In this document: in pieces, positions 1-13,100 of the stretch
Position numbering within the stretch: position 1 is the first letter of the stretch
Layout: each line of letters opens with the position of its first letter
Source of the DNA: Bolinopsis microptera
Lineage: Eukaryota; Ctenophora; Tentaculata; Lobata; Bolinopsidae
Reading direction: 5' to 3'
NCBI RefSeq assembly: GCF_026151205.1
Contig: NC_087082.1
Span: forward strand, 3,128,001-3,192,000
Length of the DNA stretch: 64,000 nucleotides
Program-made: the position numbers and the translations under genes
Notes under the pieces: generated by a model
Database searches by the model: none
The model's input: the letters and a program-made list of their open reading frames with translations, nothing else
Told to the model about the DNA's origin: nothing

Positions 1-2
1 TT

Positions 3-458
3 TTTACGGATATTTTTACTTCTTTCTCAAATAACTTCAAACTTATTCAGTACCAATATAAGCTCCTTCACCGGATTAGTACTTGTCGGTACATGAGATA
101 TAAAATGAAGATTGAAAAAGATAGTCCAAATTGCTCGTTATGTAATCACAACCTCGAAACTATCTCTCACATATTTATTGACTGTCCAGCCACAAGCTCT
201 TTCCTACAGGGAGTAAATCTGTTTATTAGATCGAATATTGACGCAAATTATGACGACCCAGATCGCCACTATTTGATTTGCTTAAATCACAGAGATAAAA
301 GTGTTAACTTCATAAATTCGGTTTGCTGTTGGTTTATTGGAAGGAGTTTCCAGAACAAGGAACCCCTATTCTGGGAGCGATATCTTAAACATCTTAAGCT
401 TTTCTTATTAGGTGAAAAACCGGATATTATACGGTGCCTTAAAGACGTTATACCTTGA
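3..458 (+). CDS. LINE reverse-transcriptase protein, C-terminal zinc-finger region (partial)
   Basis: The frame is open from base 3 to the stop at 456-458, so there is no real start here; the ATG at 93 is internal. The first residues contain IQYQYKLLHRISTCRY, typical of the segment after the RT thumb (Q-Y-K-x-L-H-R-I), followed by C-S-L-C-N-H-x5-E-x2-S-H-x2-x-D-C-P. This C-x2-C...H...C pattern is the 'zf-RVT' C-terminal finger of many non-LTR retrotransposons. No frameshift is visible over 151 codons, so the copy may be young. The product would be the C-terminus of the endonuclease/RT protein that drives target-primed reverse transcription. Confidence 0.75.
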   Translation, partial: FTDIFTSFSNNFKLIQYQYKLLHRISTCRYMRYKMKIEKDSPNCSLCNHNLETISHIFIDCPATSSFLQGVNLFIRSNIDANYDDPDRHYLICLNHRDKSVNFINSVCCWFIGRSFQNKEPLFWERYLKHLKLFLLGEKPDIIRCLKDVIP

Positions 459-956
459 TGACCATTTTATACCCAAAGTTCTGGATCCACTATACACTCT
501 TGTTTATTATTCTCTCGAAATTACAGCCGTGCCTTACCTTTACCCTTTATTTCACAAGTTGTAGCCAGTGGAGTTATCTCCACTACTAGTATTGATATAG
601 AGTCATATTTAAAACCAGTAGTATCTCTCCTTTTTCTCTCCATCTTATGTGCATTTTATTACTCTATATCCACTGACTTTATTCGACGTATTATCAAAAA
701 GAATAAAAAAAATTGTGTGCGTGTGTTTTTATATTTATTTTGCTACGGCGCATGTGAAACCCCAGGGCATCCAGCACCGGAGAAGCTGAAATGACACTCT
801 CTGAACCCTTGGTGCCGCTCAGATTTTGCCTCTTGGCTGGCAAGCCGAGTCTTGATCGATTAACTCAGCTTCTTCGGTACAACACAGACCGGAGGGTACT
901 ATTAGCCGCTTTGCCGGTGGTATCCTCCTGGTGTCCTGGGGTTTGGCAGGTTCCTC

Positions 957-960
<4 letters not shown>
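459..960 (+). other. Probable LINE 3' UTR
   Basis: About 500 bp between the LINE stop codon and the A tract. The second half (720-960) is GC-richer than its surroundings. The short frames here, including those running through the A tract on either strand, are poly-Lys or poly-Phe artefacts of the homopolymer. Confidence 0.55.
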
Positions 961-1016
<56 letters not shown>

Positions 1017-4000
1017 TTCTGCTGTGGGCTTCCTCCGACAGAAATCAAACTTCCAGCACCTCAATCGTGTCATATGGCATCTTAAGTTGACTTACTAATT
1101 GGTTTATGGTGACAAAATCTGTTGAAACTGTAAAATTTCGGTCCTGGAAATTTCATCTTCAAAAACTGAAAATGGGACAGAGATTTGGAGAATATGATTT
1201 TGCAATTTTATTCGGGATTTTGACTTCCAGTACCTCAATTTGGTTTCGTACCATCATCAATTAACTGACTAATTGGTTTCTGGGCAAAAATTTTATCTTA
1301 TCTGTAAAATTTGTCTTCAGAAAATTTCACATTTGAAAATGGGACAGACTTTTGAAAATACAACTTTTCGTTTTGTTAAGCTTTCTGCTGTGGGCTTCCT
1401 CCGACAGAAATCAAACTTCCAGCACCTCAATCGTGTCATATGGCATCTTAAGTTGACTTACTAATTGGTTTATGGTGACAAAATCTGTTGAAACTGTAAA
1501 ATTTCGGTCCTGGAAATTTCATCTTCAAAAACTGAAAATGGGACAGAGATTTGGAGAATATGATTTTGCAATTTTATTCGGGATTTTGACTTCCAGTACC
1601 TCAATTTGGTTTCGTACCATCATCAATTAACTGACTAATTGGTTTCTGGGCAAAAATTTATCTTATCTGTAAAATTTGTCTTCAGAAAATTTCACATTTG
1701 AAAATGGGACAGACTTTTGAAAATACAACTTTTCGTTTTGTTAAGCTTTCTGCTGTGGGCTTCCTCCGACAGAAATCAAACTTCCAGCACCTCAATCGTG
1801 TCATATGGCATCTTAAGTTGACTTACTAATTGGTTTATGGTGACAAAATCTGTTGAAACTGTAAAATTTCGGTCCTGGAAATTTCATCTTCAAAAACTGA
1901 AAATGGGACAGAGATTTGGAGAATATGATTTTGCAATTTTATTCGGGATTTTGACTTCCAGTACCTCAATTTGGTTTCGTACCATCATCAATTAACTGAC
2001 TAATTGGTTTCTGGGCAAAAATTTATCTTATCTGTAAAATTTGTCTTCAGAAAATTTCACATTTGAAAATGGGACAGACTTTTGAAAATACAACTTTTCG
2101 TTTTGTTAAGCTTTCTGCTGTGGGCTTCCTCCGACAGAAATCAAACTTCCAGCACCTCAATCGTGTCATATGGCATCTTAAGTTGACTAACTAATTGGTT
2201 TATGGTGACAAAATCTGTTGAAACTGTAAAATTTCGGTCCTGGAAATTTCATCTTCAAAAACTGAAAATGGGACAGAGATTTGGAGAATATGATTTTGCA
2301 ATTTTATTCGGGATTTTGACTTCCAGTACCTCAATTTGGTTTCGTACCATCATCAATTAACTGACTAATTGGTTTCTGGGCAAAAATTTTATCTTATCTG
2401 TAAAATTTGTCTTCAGAAAATTTCACATTTGAAAATGGGACAGACTTTTGAAAATACAACTTTTCGTTTTGTTAAGCTTTCTGCTGTGGGCTTCCTCCGA
2501 CAGAAATCAAACTTCCAGCACCTCAATCGTGTCATATGGCATCTTAAGTTGACTTACTAATTGGTTTATGGTGACAAAATCTGTTGAAACTGTAAAATTT
2601 CGGTCCTGGAAATTTCATCTTCAAAAACTGAAAATGGGACAGAGATTTGGAGAATATGATTTTGCAATTTTATTCGGGATTTTGACTTCCAGTACCTCAA
2701 TTTGGTTTCGTACCATCATCAATTAACTGACTAATTGGTTTCTGGGCAAAAATTTATCTTATCTGTAAAATTTGTCTTCAGAAAATTTCACATTTGAAAA
2801 TGGGACAGACTTTTGAAAATACAACTTTTCGTTTTGTTAAGCTTTCTGCTGTGGGCTTCCTCCGACAGAAATCAAACTTCCAGCACCTCAATCGTGTCAT
2901 ATGGCATCTTAAGTTGACTTACTAATTGGTTTATGGTGACAAAATCTGTTGAAACTGTAAAATTTCGGTCCTGGAAATTTCATCTTCAAAAACTGAAAAT
3001 GGGACAGAGATTTGGAGAATATGATTTTGCAATTTTATTCGGGATTTTGACTTCCAGTACCTCAATTTGGTTTCGTACCATCATCAATTAACTGACTAAT
3101 TGGTTTCTGGGCAAAAATTTTATCTTATCTGTAAAATTTGTCTTCAGAAAATTTCACATTTGAAAATGGGACAGACTTTTGAAAATACAACTTTTCGTTT
3201 TGTTAAGCTTTCTGCTGTGGGCTTCCTCCGACAGAAATCAAACTTCCAGCACCTCAATCGTGTCATATGGCATCTTAAGTTGACTTACTAATTGGTTTAT
3301 GGTGACAAAATCTGTTGAAACTGTAAAATTTCGGTCCTGGAAATTTCATCTTCAAAAACTGAAAATGGGACAGAGATTTGGAGAATATGATTTTGCAATT
3401 TTATTCGGGATTTTGACTTCCAGTACCTCAATTTGGTTTCGTACCATCATCAATTAACTGACTAATTGGTTTCTGGGCAAAAATTTATCTTATCTGTAAA
3501 ATTTGTCTTCAGAAAATTTCACATTTGAAAATGGGACAGACTTTTGAAAATACAACTTTTCGTTTTGTTAAGCTTTCTGCTGTGGGCTTCCTCCGACAGA
3601 AATCAAACTTCCAGCACCTCAATCGTGTCATATGGCATCTTAAGTTGACTACTAATTGGTTTATGGTGACAAAATCTGTTGAAACTGTAAAATTTCGGTC
3701 CTGGAAATTTCATCTTCAAAAACTGAAAATGGGACAGAGATTTGGAGAATATGATTTTGCAATTTTATTCGGGATTTTGACTTCCAGTACCTCAATTTGG
3801 TTTCGTACCATCATCAATTAACTGACTAATTGGTTTCTGGGCAAAAATTGTATCTTATCTGTAAAATTTGTCTTCAGAAAATTTCACATTTGAAAATGGG
3901 ACAGACTTTTGAAAATACAACTTTTCGTTTTGTTAAGCTTTCTGCTGTGGGCTTCCTCCGACAGAAATCAAACTTCCAGCACCTCAATCGTGTCATATGG

Positions 4001-4857
4001 CATCTTAAGTTGACTACTAATTGGTTTATGGTGACAAAATCTGTTGAAACTGTAAAATTTCGGTCCTGGAAATTTCATCTTCAAAAACTGAAAATGGGAC
4101 AGAGATTTGGAGAATATGATTTTGCAATTTTATTCGGGATTTTGACTTCCAGTACCTCAATTTGGTTTCGTACCATCATCAATTAACTGACTAATTGGTT
4201 TCTGGGCAAAAATTGTATCTTATCTGTAAAATTTGTCTTCAGAAAATTTCACATTTGAAAATGGGACAGACTTTTGAAAATACAACTTTTCGTTTTGTTA
4301 AGCTTTCTGCTGTGGGCTTCCTCCGACAGAAATCAAACTTCCAGCACCTCAATCGTGTCATATGGCATCTTAAGTTGACTAACTAATTGGTTTATGGTGA
4401 CAAAATCTGTTGAAACTGTAAAATTTCGGTCCTGGAAATTTCATCTTCAAAAACTGAAAATGGGACAGAGATTTGGAGAATATGATTTTGCAATTTTATT
4501 CGGGATTTTGACTTCCAGTACCTCAATTTGGTTTCGTACCATCATCAATTAACTGACTAATTGGTTTCTGGGCAAAAATTTTATCTTATCTGTAAAATTT
4601 GTCTTCAGAAAATTTCACATTTGAAAATGGGACAGACTTTTGAAAATACAACTTTTCGTTTTGTTAAGCTTTCTGCTGTGGGCTTCCTCCGACAGAAATC
4701 AAACTTCCAGCACCTCAATCGTGTCATATGGCATCTTAAGTTGACTTACTAATTGGTTTATGGTGACAAAATCTGTTGAAACTGTAAAATTTCGGTCCTG
4801 GAAATTTCATCTTCAAAAACTGAAAATGGGACAGAGATTTGGAGAATATGATTTTGC

Positions 4858-5373
4858 AATTTTATTCTTACCATTCTGACCTATGGAAGTGAGATATGGA
4901 ACACGACTCAAGTGCAGACAAGAAGATTAGAGTCTTTCCATCAGTACTGCTTACGCAGAATCCTGAGAGTGAGGTGGTTCCATCGAGTAAGAAATGAAGA
5001 TGTTTTAAGAAGGGCTTCAATAACTGCTCTTTCTGACATAATAGCAACAAAACGGCTACGTTGGTTTGGACATGTCAGTAGAATGCCTGAAGATCGGTTA
5101 CCTAACTATCTACTTGAATGGAAACCCAAGCATGGGAAACGATCAAGAGGCAGGCCTAGGAAGAGCTTAAATGATGTATTTATTGAAGATGCTGAGCAGA
5201 GATTGGATCGTAATGGACTCACGATTGATTGTATGAGAAGATTGGCTGCAGATCGAAAAGGATGGAGAAATATTACCCGCCGAAGTTGTATAATACAAAG
5301 TAATGACGCAGATGACGCAGACTAATCCTTTTGGATGGAGATCTCGCCATGTAACATGTATGTAATTTTATTC
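4858..5373 (+). mobile_element. 5'-truncated LINE inserted in the satellite, with target-site duplication (copy 1)
   Basis: The satellite sequence is interrupted after AATTTTATTC (4858-4867) and resumes with the same 10 bases at 5364-5373, so the 496-bp insert (4868-5363) is flanked by a 10-bp target duplication. The insert ends in CATGTAACATGTATGTA, a short simple tail rather than poly(A). This fits a 5'-truncated, non-poly(A) LINE such as an RTE-like element. Nearby satellite monomers supply the empty site. Confidence 0.9.
4868..5325 (+). CDS. LINE ORF C-terminal fragment (copy 1)
   Basis: In frame from the insertion junction to the stop, it reads L-T-I-L-T-Y-G-S-E-I-W, the conserved end of the RT thumb, then RLRWFGHVSRM and GRPRKSLND, the usual C-terminal motifs of LINE proteins in this group (W-x-G-H-V-x-R-M and G-R-P-R-K). 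The 3' end of the frame is intact, but the EN and RT core are missing through 5' truncation. The frame has no true start codon, because it opens at the insertion point. It should be treated as transposon debris, not as a host gene. Confidence 0.85.
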
Positions 5374-6098
5374 GGGATTTTGACTTCCAGTACCTCAATT
5401 TGGTTTCGTACCATCATCAATTAACTGAGTAATTGGTTTCTGGGCAAACATCTCATCTAATCTTTCAAAGTTGTCTTCAGAAAGTTTCACATTTGAAAAT
5501 GGGACAGACTTTTGAAAATACAACTTTTCGTTTTGTTAAGCTTTCTGCTCATGTGGGCTTCCTCCGACAGAAATCAAACTTCCAGCACCTCAATCGTGTC
5601 ATATGGCATCTTAAGTTGACTAACTAATTGGTTTATGGTGACAAAATCTGTTGAAACTGTAAAATTTCGGTCCTGGAAATTTCATCTTCAAAAACTGAAA
5701 ATGGGACAGAGATTTGGAGAATATGATTTTGCAATTTTATTCGGGATTTTGACCTCCAGTACCTCAATTTGGTTTCGTACCATCCTCAATGAACTGATTA
5801 ATTGGTTTCTGGGCAAAAATTTTATCTTATCTGTAAAATTTGTCTTCAGAAAATTTCACATTTGAAAATGGGACAGACTTTTGAAAATACAACTTTTCGT
5901 TTTGTTAAGCTTTCTGCTGTGGGCTTCCTCCGACAGAAATCAAACTTCCAGAACCTCAATCGTGTCATATGGCATCTTAAATTGACTTACTAATTGGTTT
6001 ATGGTGACAAAATCTGTTGAAACTGTAAAATTTCGGTCCTGGAAGTTTCATCTTCAAAAACTGAAAATGGGACAGAGATTTGGAGAATATGATTTTGC

Positions 6099-6614
6099 AA
6101 TTTTATTCTTACCATTCTGACCTATGGAAGTGAGATATGGAACACGACTCAAGTGCAGACAAGAAGATTAGAGTCTTTCCATCAGTACTGCTTACGCAGA
6201 ATCCTGAGAGTGAGGTGGTTCCATCGAGTAAGAAATGAAGATGTTTTAAGAAGGGCTTCAATAACTGCTCTTACTGACATAATAGCAACAAAACGGCTAC
6301 GTTGGTTTGGACATGTCAGTAGAATGCCTGAAGATCGGTTACCTAACTATCTACTTGAATGGAAACCCAAGCATGGGAAACGATCAAGAGGCAGGCCTAG
6401 GAAGAGCTTAAATGATGTATTTATTGAAGATGCTGAGCAGAGATTGGATCGTAATGGACTCACGATTGATTGTATGAGAAGATTGGCCGCAGATCGAAAA
6501 GGATGGAGAAATATTACCCGCCGAAGTTGTATAATACAAAGTAATGACGCAGATGACGCAGACTAATCCTTTTGGATGGAGATCTCGCCATGTAACATGT
6601 ATGTAATTTTATTC
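6099..6614 (+). mobile_element. 5'-truncated LINE in the satellite (copy 2, duplicated with the array)
   Basis: This is the same insertion, at the same phase of the 366-bp unit and with the same AATTTTATTC flanks (6099-6108 and 6605-6614), exactly 1,241 bp after copy 1. The two copies differ by only a few substitutions, for example S to T in TALSDI/TALTDI. Two independent insertions at the same base would be unlikely. The pair is therefore a segmental duplication of two satellite dimers plus the LINE. Confidence 0.9.
6109..6566 (+). CDS. LINE ORF C-terminal fragment (copy 2)
   Basis: Near-identical to the frame at 4868-5325, with the same thumb-end and GRPRKS motifs and the same stop. The intact frame in both copies shows that the duplication is recent. 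It does not imply selection. Confidence 0.85.
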
Positions 6615-7125
6615 GGGATTTTGACTTCCAGTACCTCAATTTGGTTTCGTACCATCATCAATTAACTGAGTAATTGGTTTCTGGGCAAACATCTCATCTA
6701 ATCTTTCAAAGTTGTCTTCAGAAAGTTTCACATTTGAAAATGGGACAGACTTTTGAAAATACAACTTTTCGTTTTGTTAAGCTTTCTGCTCATGTGGGCT
6801 TCCTCCGACAGAAATCAAACTTCCAGCACCTCAATCGTGTCATATGGCATCTTAAGTTGACTAACTAATTGGTTTATGGTGACAAAATCTGTTGAAACTG
6901 TAAAATTTCGGTCCTGGAAATTTCATCTTCAAAAACTGAAAATGGGACAGAGATTTGGAGAATATGATTTTGCAATTTTATTCGGGATTTTGACCTCCAG
7001 TACCTCAATTTGGTTTCGTACCATCCTCAATTAAACTGATTAATTGGTTTCTGGGCAAAAATTTTATCTTATCTGTAAAATTTGTCTTCAGAAAATTTCA
7101 CATTTGAAAATGGGACAGACTTTTG

Positions 7126-10100
7126 AAAAAAAAACTTTTTTTTTTGGGGTTAAAGTTTTCCCTGCGTGGGGTTCCCCCGACGAAATCAAATTTCCAGCAC
7201 CCGGACGTGTTATATTGCATCTTAATTTGACTAACAAATTTGGGTTTTTTAGGGTGAAAAAATTCTTTGAAACTTTAAAATTTGGGGCCTGGAAATTTCC
7301 TTAAAATTTACTAAAAGGGGGGAAACCCAGGATTTGGAAATTTGTTTTTTGAAATTTTTATTCAGGATTTTGATTTCCCAGTACTTAAAATTTTTTTCTT
7401 CCTCATCTTTTAAATAAATTAATTTGGGTTTCGGGGAAAAAATTTTTAATCTTATCTTAAAATTTGTCTTCAGAAAATTTCACTTTTGGAAAATAAAAAA
7501 AACGGGATTTTTAAAAATACAATTTTCCCCGTTTTTTTAAGCTTTCTGCAGTGGGTTTCCCCCGACAGAAACCCCAAACTTCCAGAAACCTAAAAGTGCA
7601 TATGGCATTTTTAAGTTGCCCAAAATTTTGGGTTTTAAAGGGTGAAAAAAAAATTGGTTGAAACTGAAAAATTTTTCGGTCCTGGGGGTTTCATCTTCAA
7701 AAACGGAAAAGGGGACAGAGATTTGGAAAATTATGATTTTGAAATTTTTAATTCGGGATTTTGACTTCCGGGCCCAATTTGGTTTCTTTAAAAATCATAA
7801 ATTAACTGCAATTTGGGTTTTTCTGGGCAAAAATTGTATTTTAAATCGGAAAAATTTTTGTCTCAAAAAAAATTTCACTTTTTGAAAAGGGGAACAGATT
7901 TTTGGAAAAACAATTTTTTGTTTTGGGAAAGCTTTCTGCTGTGGGTTTCCCCTCCGACAAAATAAAATTTTCCAGCCCCCGGGTCGTGTTATATTGAAAT
8001 CTTAATTTGGCTAACATTTGGTTTATGGTGAAAAAATTGTTAAAAGGGGGTAAAATTTTCGGTCCTGAAATTTCTTCTTAAAATACAAAAATGGGAAGAG
8101 ATTTGGGAAAAGTTTTTGCTTTTTTTTATTCGGGAATTTGACTTCCATACCTCAATTTGGTTTTCGTACCTTTCATCAATTAACTAACAAATTTGGGTTT
8201 CCCGGGGCAAAAATTTTTAAATCTTATCTGAAAAAATTTGCCCTTCAAAAATTTTTCTTTTTTTTGAAAATGGGAAAACCCTTTTTGAAAATAAAACTTT
8301 TCGTTTTTTTAAGCTTTCTACTGGGGGCTTTTCCTCCGACAAAAAAATTAAAATTTCCGCCCCTCTTTTCGTGTCAAAAGGGCATTTTAAAGGGTTGGAC
8401 TTCTAATTGGTTTATGGTGAAAAAATCTGTTAAAAAAACCGTAAAATTTTGGTCCTAAAAAATTTATCTTCAAAAACAAAAAATTGAAAAGGTTTTGGGG
8501 AAAAATATGTTTTTGCAATTTTATTGGGGATTTTGTTTTCCCAGTCCCTAAAATTTGGTTTCGTCCCCTCATAAATTTAACGGGCCCAATTTGGGTTTTT
8601 TTTATGGGCAAAAATTTTTTTCTTTTTTTGAAAAATTTTTGTCTTCAAAAATTTTTCCCCTTTTTGAAAATTGGGGACGATTTTTTAAAAAATTAAATTT
8701 TTTCGTTTTTTTTAAAGTTTCTGCTTTTGGGCTTCCCCCCGACAAAAATCAGACTTCCAGCACCTAAATGGGGTCATTTGCTTTTTAAGTTGATTTACAA
8801 ATTTGGGTTTTTGGGGGGGACAAAATCTTTTTGAAACGGTAAAATTTGGGGTCCAAAAAATTTCCCTTAAAAAAACTAAAAAAGGGGCCCCAGGGGTTTT
8901 TGGAGAATATGATTTTGAAATTTTTATTGGGGTTTTTTGATTTCCCAATTTCCTCAATTTGGTTTCGAAACCATCATCTTTTAACTGATTAAGGGGGTTC
9001 CTGGGAAAAAATTTAATTTTTATCGGTAAAATTTTCTTCAAAAAATTTTAATTTGAAAAGGGGAAAGGGGCCCTTTTGAAAAACAACTTTCGTTTTTTTA
9101 AAGCTTTCGCTGTGGGCTTCCTCCGACAAAAAATCAAACTTCCACCCCCTCAATCGTGTCAAAAGGCTTTCTTAAGTTGACTAACAATTGGTTATGGTGA
9201 CAAAATTTGTTGAAACTGAAAAATTTGGGTCCGGGGAAATTTTTCATTTAAAAAAACCCTTGAAAAGGGGCCCGAAATTTGGAGAATATGATTTTCCCAT
9301 TTTATTCGGTTTTTTGATTCCAGTACCTCAATTTGGTTTTCGTACCTCAAAAATTTAAACGGACCAAATTTTGGGGTTTCTGGGCAAAAATTGTATTTAT
9401 CGGGAAAAATTTTGGGTCTTCAAAAAAATTTTTACATTTGAAAATGGGACAGATTTTTGAAAATACAATTTTTTGTTTTTTTAAGTTTTCGCTGTGGGCT
9501 TCCTCCGACAGAAATAAAATTTCCAGCACCTCAATGTGTCATTGGCATCTTAAGTTGCTAACAAAAGGGTTTTTTATGGTGAAAAATTTGTTGAAACTGT
9601 AAAATTTCGGTCCGGGAAAATTTTTTCTTCTTCAAAAAAAAAAATGGGACAGAGTTTGGGGGAATTTTTTTTGGGGCAATTTTTTTTTCGGGAATTTTGA
9701 CCTCCATACCCCCTTTTTTGGTTTCGTACCATCACCATTAAAACTGATAAGGGGTTTTTCTGGGAAAAATTTTTTGTATCTTATCTGTAAAATTTGTCTT
9801 CGAAATTTTCCCACTTTTAAAAATGGGCGGGATTTTTTAAAATACAACTTGTCGTTTTTTTAAAGCTTTCTGCGGGGGCCTTCCCCGACAAAAATTTCAA
9901 AACTTCAGCCCCTTCAATCGGGGTTTAGGGCATCTTAAGTTGACCTCCCTAATTGGTTTAGGGTGACAAAATCTGTTGAAACGTAAAATTTCGGTCCGGG
10001 AAAAATTCATTTTCCCAAAAACTAAAAGGGGGACAGAGATTTGGAAAATATGTTTTGGGAAATTTTTAATTCGGGATTTTGACTTCCAGTACCTAAATTT

Positions 10101-13100
10101 GGTTTCGCCCCAAATAAATAAATTTAAACCCTGACTTTTTGGGTTTTCGGGAAAAAAATTTTATTTTTATCTGAAAAATTTGAAATTCAGAAAATTTAAA
10201 CATTTGAAAAGGGACAGACTTTAAAATAAAAACTTTTCGTTTTTTAAATTTTTGCTGTGGGTTCCCCCGACAGAAATCAAACCCCCGCCCCTAAATTCGT
10301 GCATATGGCTCTTAAGTTGCCCTTTCAAATTTGGGGTTTATTGACAAAACCCTTTGAAAGGGAAAATTTCGGCCCGGGAAATTTTTCATCTTAAAAAAAC
10401 TGAAAATGGGACAGGTTTTGGAAAATTGTTTTTGGGCAATTTTATTGGGGATTTTGACTTCCGTCCCTAAATTTTTGGTTTCGCACCAATAAATTTAACT
10501 GAAAATTGGTTTCTGGGCAAAAAAGGGTATTTTATCTGTAAAAGTTGTTTTTCAAAAAAATTTCCCCTTTTGAAAAGGGGGACGATTTTTGAAATACAAC
10601 TTTTGGGTTTTGTTAAAACTTTGCGTGGGCTTCCTCGCAGAAATAAAACTTCCAGCCCCTTTCAACGTGCCCTTATGGCTTTAAGGGTTGATTTACAATT
10701 TGGGTTTAGGGTGACAAAATCTTTTTGAAATTTAAAAATTTCGGTCCGGGAAAATTCTTTCTTCAAAAACTGTAAAGGGGACAGAAATTTGGAGAATATG
10801 TTTTGGGCAATTTTATTGGGGTTTTTTGATTCCCAACCCGAAATTTTGGTTTTTGTACCATAATAAATTAAATTTGGACAATTTTTTTTCCCCGGGGCAA
10901 AAATTGACCCTTATCTGTAAAATTTTTTTTTTTCAAAAATTTACATTGAAAAGGGGAAAACCCTTTTGAAAAACATTTTTTTCGTTTTTTAAGCTTTTGC
11001 TGTGGGCTTCCTCCACGAAATCAAACTTCCAGCCCCCAAAATCTAAAAAGGGGGAACTTAATTTTGACAAAACAAAGGGGTTTATGGTGCCCAAAAATTT
11101 GTTGAAACGGGAAAAAATTTGGGTCCTGGAAATTTTTCAAAAAACTGAAAAGGGGACGAATTTGGTGAATATGTTTTTTGCAATTTTAGTGGGGATTTTG
11201 ATTTCCCCGTACCTCAATTTGTTTTGACCCTCAATAAACTAAATAATTGGTTTTTGGGAAAAAATTTTTTTTACTGAAAAATTTTTGGGTTTTTCAGATA
11301 AGAAAAATTTTTGATTTTTCTTTTAAGACAAATTTTTTTTGATTTCCCGAAACCCAAATTTGGGGTTCTTTACCATCATAAATTTTAACTGAAAATTGGT
11401 TTCGGGGCAAACATTTTATCTTATCTTTTTAAAATTTGCCCTTAAAGAAAATTTCACATTTAAAAAATTGGACAGATTTTTGAAAATAAAAACTTTTCTT
11501 TTGTTAAGCTTTCCCTGCAGGGGGGTTTCCCCCCGACAGAAACCCAAATTTTCCAAAGGCACCTAAATTTCGTGTCTTTGGCATCTTAAGTTGATTTTTC
11601 TGGGGGGGTTTTTATGGTGACAAAACCTTTTTGAAAACGGGAAAAATTTTGGGGGTCCTAAATTTCATTTTTAAAAAAATGAAAAGGGGGGAACAGAGTT
11701 TTTGGAGAATATGTTTTTGAAATTTTTTTCGGGATTTTGACTTCCAGTACCTCAATTTGGGTTCGTACCATCATCAATTAACTGACTAATTTGTTTCGGG
11801 GCAAACATTTTATCTTATCTGTAAAATTTGTCTTCAGAAAATTTCACATTTGAAAATGGGACAGACTTTTGAAAATATAACTTTTCGTTTTTGTTAGCTT
11901 TCTGCTGTGGGCTTCCTCCGACAGAAATCAGACTTCTCCAGCACCTCAATCGTGTCATATGCATCTTAAGTTGACTTACTAATTGGTTTTGGTGACAAAA
12001 TCTGTTGAAACTGTAAAATTTCGGTCCTGGAAATTTCATCTTCAAAAACTGAAAAATGAGCAGAGATTTGGAGAATATGATTTTGCAATTTTATTCGGGA
12101 TTTTGACTTCCAGTACCTCAATTTGATTTCGTACCATCATCAATAAACTGACTAATTGGTTTATGGGCAAAAATTTTATCTTATCTGTAAAATTTGTCTT
12201 CAGAAAATTTCACATTTGAAAATGGGACGAGACTTTTGAAAAACAACTTTTTCGTTTTGTTAAGCTTTCTCGGGGGGTTTTTCCCCCGACAAAAATCAAA
12301 TTTCCGAAACCTAAATCGGTCATAGGGGCATTTTAAAGGGTTACTTACAATTTGGGTTTTTTTGGGGGACAAAAATTGTTGAAAACGGTAAAATTTGGTC
12401 CTGGAAATTTATCTTAAAAAACTGAAAAGGGCAGATTTTTGGAGAATATGATTTTCCCAAATTTTTTTTCCCGGGATTTTGATTCCAGTCCCCCCCTAAA
12501 TTTTGGGTTTTTCGTCCATCATAAATTTAACTGTTTTTTTTGGGTTTTTGGGGCAAAAATTTTAAAATCTTATCGGGAAAATTTTGTCTTGGGAAAATTT
12601 TCACATTTAAAAAAATGGGCAGATTTTTTGAAAAAAAACTTTTCGTTTTTTAAAGCTTTTTTCCTGGGGGGCCTTCCCCCGAACAGAAATCAAACTTCCA
12701 GCACCTCAATCGGTCAAAAGGGGGGGGGCCATTTTTAATTTGACTACTAAGGGGTTTTATTGGTGAAAAAATTTCTTTTGGAAACGGAAAAATTCGGTCC
12801 GGAAATTCATTTTAAAAAAAGAAAAGGGGACTTAGATTTGGGGGAATTTGATTTTGCAATTTTATTCGGATTTTAAACTTCCAGTACCTAAATTTGGTTT
12901 CGTCCATCACTTTTAATACAAATTTGGGGTTTCTGGGAAAAATTTGGGATCTTATCTGTAAAATTTGGTCTTCAAAAAATTTTTCAATTTAAAAATTGGG
13001 ACAGACTTTGAAAAAAAAACAACTTTTGTTTTGTTAAGCTTTCTGCTGGGGCCTTCCTCCGACAAAAAATTAAAAACTTCCACCCCCTGACGTGTTATAT

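Larger units (their letters stand above)
1..1013 (+). mobile_element. 3' end of a poly(A)-tailed non-LTR retrotransposon (LINE)
   Basis: The left edge of the window cuts a LINE. It holds the C-terminal part of an ORF2-type protein (to 458), about 500 bp with no coding signal (459-960) that I read as its 3' UTR, and a run of about 51-53 A at 961-1013. The satellite array starts directly after the A run, at the motif AAGCTTTCTG, so the element appears to have inserted into the array or its edge. The poly(A) tail fits an L1/Tx1-like or I/Jockey-like element. The clade is inferred from the C-terminal zinc-finger region, not from a search. The 5' target duplication lies outside the window. Confidence 0.75.

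Noticed and set aside
791-1090. Frames crossing the A tract (poly-Lys on plus, poly-Phe on minus)
   Set aside because: Artefact of the LINE poly(A) tail.
1273-6868. Repeated 63-64 codon frames (starting MVSGQKFYLIC) in the satellite, and longer fused versions up to 118 codons
   Set aside because: They are the same non-coding repeat translated over and over. Length changes come from 1-nt indels between units, and there is no start context, splice signal or domain.
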